Shown here: positions 5,463 to 8,233 of the stretch, piece after piece
Numbering within the stretch: position 1 is the stretch's first letter
How the letters are laid out: each line of letters opens with the position of its first letter
Assembly: GCA_958424475.1 (NCBI GenBank)
Contig: CATZTY010000038.1
Coordinates: forward strand, 1-8,233
Reading direction: 5' to 3'
DNA from: an uncultured Collinsella sp.
Lineage (GTDB): Bacteria; Actinomycetota; Coriobacteriia; Coriobacteriales; Coriobacteriaceae
DNA length: 8,233 bases
The notes under the pieces: generated by a model
The model's input: only the letters and a program-made list of their open reading frames with translations
The model's database searches: none
Told to the model about the DNA's origin: nothing
Program-made: the position numbers and the translations under genes

Positions 5463-5776
5463 ATAACCTCCTTTTTGTCTACGTATTTCCTACACGACAT
5501 GAAAGGAGTATACCTGTTTGGATTGTGGAATTATAGCTAAATTCGCAAACGGTTGGATTATTTGTTTAAATGTCTATTTTTGTTACAACTTGATTACGTT
5601 ACTGCTTTTCGACTCATTGCCCGCCAAAGCGTCACTCATCAAGCCATGTACTTTACAGATACAAGCAGGCTGTTCATCAATAACGATTTTAAGCAAGTGC
5701 GAATGTGCTTGTACTGCCGCTATTTTGTTTAAACAGATATGGCTTGACTATTTTCGTGACTTATGCTTACCGCGAG
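5463..5776 (-). promoter_or_regulatory. AT-rich leader and promoter region of the PTS operon
   Basis: This 314-bp stretch has no credible gene. On the minus strand a perfect -10 (TATAAT, 5530-5535) lies about 70 nt before manX without a good -35, which suggests an activator-dependent promoter. A second -10-like TATACT lies nearer the gene, at about 5509-5514. Two related AT-rich boxes, TATTTGTTTAAATGTCTAT (5559-5577) and TATTTTGTTTAAACAGATAT (5721-5740), and an 8-bp inverted repeat TACAAGCA (5660-5667) / TGCTTGTA (5706-5713) could be regulator sites. None is assigned to a known regulator. No TGGCAC-N5-TTGCA sigma-54 site was found. Confidence 0.45.
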
Positions 5777-5832
5777 TAGTCGTTAGGGACGTTCTTGTTT
5801 GACTAGTCATGTAAGAACGTCCCTAACGACTA
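5777..5832. repeat. Perfect 20-bp inverted repeat downstream of hypA
   Basis: The arms 5777-5796 and 5813-5832 (TAGTCGTTAGGGACGTTCTT and its complement) are perfectly complementary over 20 bp. The 16-nt loop contains the palindrome GACTAGTC. The repeat begins 5 nt after the hypA stop codon on the minus strand. Neither strand carries a T-run after the stem, so it is not a standard intrinsic terminator. It could protect or process the hypA mRNA 3' end, or be a dispersed palindromic element. Confidence 0.8.
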
Positions 5833-5837
5833 GGGGA

Positions 5838-6266
5838 CTAGACGATGTGGAGGGGGTTGGCGGCATCGACGGCGTCGGGGGCGTCGGAAGGACCGTCGGG
5901 AGCAGCGCCTGCCGGGTCCTCGTCGGGGGTCTCGATCTGCTTGATCATGACCTCCTGGCCCTGCAGCAGGTATGTCTCACCGCTGCCGCAATGGGGGCAG
6001 GTCTTGCCGTGCTCGATCGTCGCGTAGTCGCGGCCGCACGCCTCGCAATGCGTCACGGCCTCGACAGGCTCCACGATAAGCTCCGCGCCCTGCGTGATAG
6101 GCTTTTTATCCGCCGCCCAGCGCCAAGCGTCGAGCAGCAAGTCGGGAACGACGCCCGAGACCTCGCCCAGCAGCAACGTCACGCTCGAAACGCGACGCAC
6201 GCCATTGGCGCGCGCCACGTTCTCAACATCGCGAATGATGTGATACACGATTCCGAGCTCGTGCAC
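5838..6266 (-). CDS. hypA: Hydrogenase/nickel maturation protein HypA with extended tail
   Basis: HypA delivers nickel to [NiFe]-hydrogenase precursors together with HypB. The N-terminus MHELG carries the nickel-binding His2 and Glu3. The zinc site is two CxxC pairs, C74/C77 and C90/C93, in HCEACG and CPHCGSG. The body ends with the usual LLQGQEVMIKQIE at about 111. A further 30 residues, rich in Asp, Pro and Ala, make it longer (142) than the usual 113-120. The start is GTG 6266: GGAAGGA lies 7 nt upstream and it yields the mandatory MHEL. It lies 34 nt after the oxidoreductase gene on the same strand, so co-transcription is likely. No hydrogenase or other hyp gene is visible in the window. 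Confidence 0.93.
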   Translation of the reverse strand: MHELGIVYHIIRDVENVARANGVRRVSSVTLLLGEVSGVVPDLLLDAWRWAADKKPITQGAELIVEPVEAVTHCEACGRDYATIEHGKTCPHCGSGETYLLQGQEVMIKQIETPDEDPAGAAPDGPSDAPDAVDAANPLHIV

Positions 6267-6300
6267 TTTTAATTCCTTCCGCCGTTCCCGTTATGACTAC

Positions 6301-8233
6301 TTACTTGCGACCGAATTTGATCTTGATGGCGCGCTTGAGTGCGTACTTGCCCAGGCTCGGCAGCTTTTGCTCGTATTTGACCATCGTTGAGCACTCGGGG
6401 CGGTCGCGATCCAGATGGATGGCGTCAAACGCGCACTTGGTGGTGCACAGGCCGCAGCCGATGCACTTGTTGGGGTCGACGATCGAGGCACCGCAGCCCA
6501 GGCAGCGGGCGGTCTCGGCGCGCACCTGTTCCTCGGTAAAGGTCTCAACATACTCGCTAAACGGCGCAGCCTTCTCGCGCTCGCGGTCCACGTGGGCAAC
6601 CGCGCGGCTCGCGTTGTCGTAGCTCTCGATCACGACATCGTCGCGGTCGAGCGCGGTGTAGCGGCGCTGGTTGCGGCCGATGGTGAGCGTTGATCCCGGC
6701 TGCACAAAGCGATGGATGGACACCGCGGCCTCGTGACCGGCGGCGATGGCATCGATGGCAAAGCTCGGACCGGTATAGACGTCGCCGCCCACAAAGATGT
6801 CGGGCTCGGCGGTCTGGTAGGTCTGGGGATCGGCAAGGGCGCCCTGGCCGCGGCCGAGCTCCACATTGGAGCCAGCCAGTAGGTCGCCCCACACAATGGA
6901 CTGGCCAATCGACATGACGACACGGTCGGCATCGACACGGCGCAGATCGTTCTCGTCGTACTCGGGCGCAAAACGGCCTTCGTCGTCAAAGACACGCGTG
7001 CAGCGCTTAAAGGTGATACCGCACACATGACCGGCCTCGTCCAGGTGAACCTCCTTGGGACCCCAGCCGCAGCTGATGTGAGCGCCGTCCTCAACGGCCT
7101 CGCGACGCTCCTCCTCGCTGGCGGGCATCTGCGCCTCGCTCTCCAGGCAGAACATCTCAACATGCTCGGAACCCAGACGGCAGGCGTTGCGCGCGACATC
7201 GATAGCCACGTTGCCACCGCCCACCACGATGGTGCGGCCGGGCAGCGCGTCGATCTTGCCGCTGTTGACCTCGCGCAAAAAGTCGACGGCCACGGTCACG
7301 TCCTCGGCATCCTCGCCCGGAATGCCGGCAAGGCGGCCGCCCTGGCAGCCAATGGCCACGTAGAAGGCCTTAAAGCCCTGCTCGCGCAGCTCGTCGAGCG
7401 TCACATCACGACCGACCTCCACGCCATAGCGGAACTCGGCGCCCATCAGGCGAATAACCTCGACCTCGGCCTCGATAACATCCTTCTGCAGCTTAAAGCT
7501 GGGAATACCGTAAGTGAGCATACCGCCCGGGCGCTCGTTCTTCTCGAATACGACGGGCTTGTAGCCCTTCTCGGCCAGATAGAAAGCGCAGGACAGACCG
7601 GCCGGGCCGGCACCGATAATGGCGATCTTCTGATCGAAGCCGCCGGCACGCGTCGGGGTCACCACAGGTGGGACATAGCGGGTCGCGGCATTCAGATCGC
7701 GCTGGGCGATAAACTTCTTGACCTCGTCGATAGCCACAGCGGCGTCCACACGACCGCGGGTGCAGGCATCCTCACAGCGGCGGTTACACACACGGCCGCA
7801 GATAGCGGGCAGCGGGTTCTCGCGCTTGATGAGCGCCAGCGCCTCGTCATAGCGGCCCTGCGCCGCGAGCTTCAAATAGCCCTGAACGGCAACATGCGCG
7901 GGGCAGGCCGTCTTGCAGGGAGCGGTGCCGGACTCATGCGTCTCGATGCGGTTGTCGTTGCGGTAGTTGGGCGACCACTTGGTGTGGTCCCACTTGGTGG
8001 CATCGGGCAGCTCCTGGCGGGGATACTCGGGCACCTGTCCGCCGGCCTTTTTGCTGCAGAGTTTCTGGCCCAGCTTGGCGGCGCCGGCCGGACACACCTC
8101 AACGCAGCGACCGCAGGCCACGCACTTGTCCTTCTCGACCTTGGCGACATAGGCCGAGCGCGACAGGTTGGGTGTGTTGAACAGCTGCGAGGTGCGCAGG
8201 GCGTAGCACACGTTGACGTTGCAGTTGCAGATG
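6301..8233 (-). CDS. Iron-sulfur FAD/NAD(P) oxidoreductase, GltD-like (N-terminus beyond the window)
   Basis: At least 643 residues are visible. The frame runs past the right edge, with extra cysteines (ICNCNVNVC) before the first in-window GTG at 8211, so that GTG is not the true start. Counting from it: CxxCxxCxxxCP at 30-41 is a [4Fe-4S] site. C99/C103 and C138/C142/C146/C150 form the cysteine-rich domain typical of GltD and dihydropyrimidine dehydrogenase. GAGPAGL at 200-206 is the FAD dinucleotide fold, followed by ERPGGMLTYGIP. GGGNVAIDVAR at 331-341 is the NAD(P) fold. GGDVYTGPSFAIDAIAAGHEA at 475-495 is the second FAD motif. CLGCG at 570-574 and CxxCxxCxxxC at 583-593 end the protein, before a basic tail. 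It should pass electrons between NAD(P)H and a ferredoxin-like partner in the cytoplasm. The physiological partner is unknown. Annotation as a glutamate synthase small subunit would be too specific. It is followed by hypA. Confidence 0.9.
   Translation of the reverse strand, partial: ICNCNVNVCYALRTSQLFNTPNLSRSAYVAKVEKDKCVACGRCVEVCPAGAAKLGQKLCSKKAGGQVPEYPRQELPDATKWDHTKWSPNYRNDNRIETHESGTAPCKTACPAHVAVQGYLKLAAQGRYDEALALIKRENPLPAICGRVCNRRCEDACTRGRVDAAVAIDEVKKFIAQRDLNAATRYVPPVVTPTRAGGFDQKIAIIGAGPAGLSCAFYLAEKGYKPVVFEKNERPGGMLTYGIPSFKLQKDVIEAEVEVIRLMGAEFRYGVEVGRDVTLDELREQGFKAFYVAIGCQGGRLAGIPGEDAEDVTVAVDFLREVNSGKIDALPGRTIVVGGGNVAIDVARNACRLGSEHVEMFCLESEAQMPASEEERREAVEDGAHISCGWGPKEVHLDEAGHVCGITFKRCTRVFDDEGRFAPEYDENDLRRVDADRVVMSIGQSIVWGDLLAGSNVELGRGQGALADPQTYQTAEPDIFVGGDVYTGPSFAIDAIAAGHEAAVSIHRFVQPGSTLTIGRNQRRYTALDRDDVVIESYDNASRAVAHVDREREKAAPFSEYVETFTEEQVRAETARCLGCGASIVDPNKCIGCGLCTTKCAFDAIHLDRDRPECSTMVKYEQKLPSLGKYALKRAIKIKFGRK

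Noticed and set aside
3603..5540. Very long plus-strand open frame (645 codons) opposite the PTS genes
   Set aside because: It is antisense to three clear family members with ribosome-binding sites, has biased composition and no recognisable domain; it follows from GC-rich codon use on the other strand.
5518..5802. Plus-strand frame of 94 codons in the manX leader
   Set aside because: It runs through the AT-rich promoter region and into the inverted repeat, with no ribosome-binding site or similarity recognised.
6301..8211. Start of the oxidoreductase at GTG 8211
   Set aside because: The frame continues to the right edge with further cysteines of the same kind, so the true start lies outside the window.

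Overview
The window looks like chromosome from a gut anaerobe of the Coriobacteriia (Actinomycetota), most like Collinsella. This rests on GC-rich coding regions, a mannose-family phosphotransferase operon ending in a DUF956 (ManO) gene, and a cysteine-rich FAD oxidoreductase of strict-anaerobe type next to hypA. The genus is inferred from general family knowledge, not from a search. All confident protein genes except one small regulator lie on the minus strand.

Left part (1-1797), accessory in character. A secreted, alanine-rich coiled-coil protein runs off the left edge. It is divergent from a small XRE-type regulator of 82 codons. Between them lies a 41-bp near-perfect palindrome that ends one base before the regulator's ATG, and a third copy of its 11-bp arm lies inside the regulator gene. 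The layout resembles an autoregulated controller switch. After the regulator come two 93-bp tandem repeats, each ending in a terminator-like hairpin, and then an AT-rich gene-free stretch with small repeats. The 3' end of a tRNA-Arg(CCT) gene bounds this part on the right, which makes an island inserted at the tRNA a reasonable hypothesis. No integrase or attachment duplicate is visible.

Middle (1798-5838). Upstream of the tRNA is an array of seven alternately oriented inverted repeats with a period of about 61 bp. Then, read on the minus strand, comes a complete mannose-type PTS operon: IIAB (manX), IIC (manY), IID (manZ) and DUF956 (manO). A probable intrinsic terminator lies between manZ and manO and may limit manO expression. 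IIAB passes phosphate from HPr through two histidines to the sugar that IIC/IID carry across the membrane. The 314-bp AT-rich leader upstream of manX holds its promoter region. A perfect 20-bp inverted repeat separates this leader from hypA.

Right part (5838-8233). A large iron-sulfur/FAD/NAD(P) oxidoreductase of the GltD-like family is cut by the right edge. It is followed 34 bp later on the same strand by hypA, a nickel-insertion protein. The pair suggests a link to hydrogen or one-carbon redox metabolism, perhaps with hydrogenase genes beyond the right edge.

The least explained elements are the palindromic switch beside the XRE gene, the alternating inverted-repeat array at 1955-2153, and the long perfect inverted repeat at 5777-5832.
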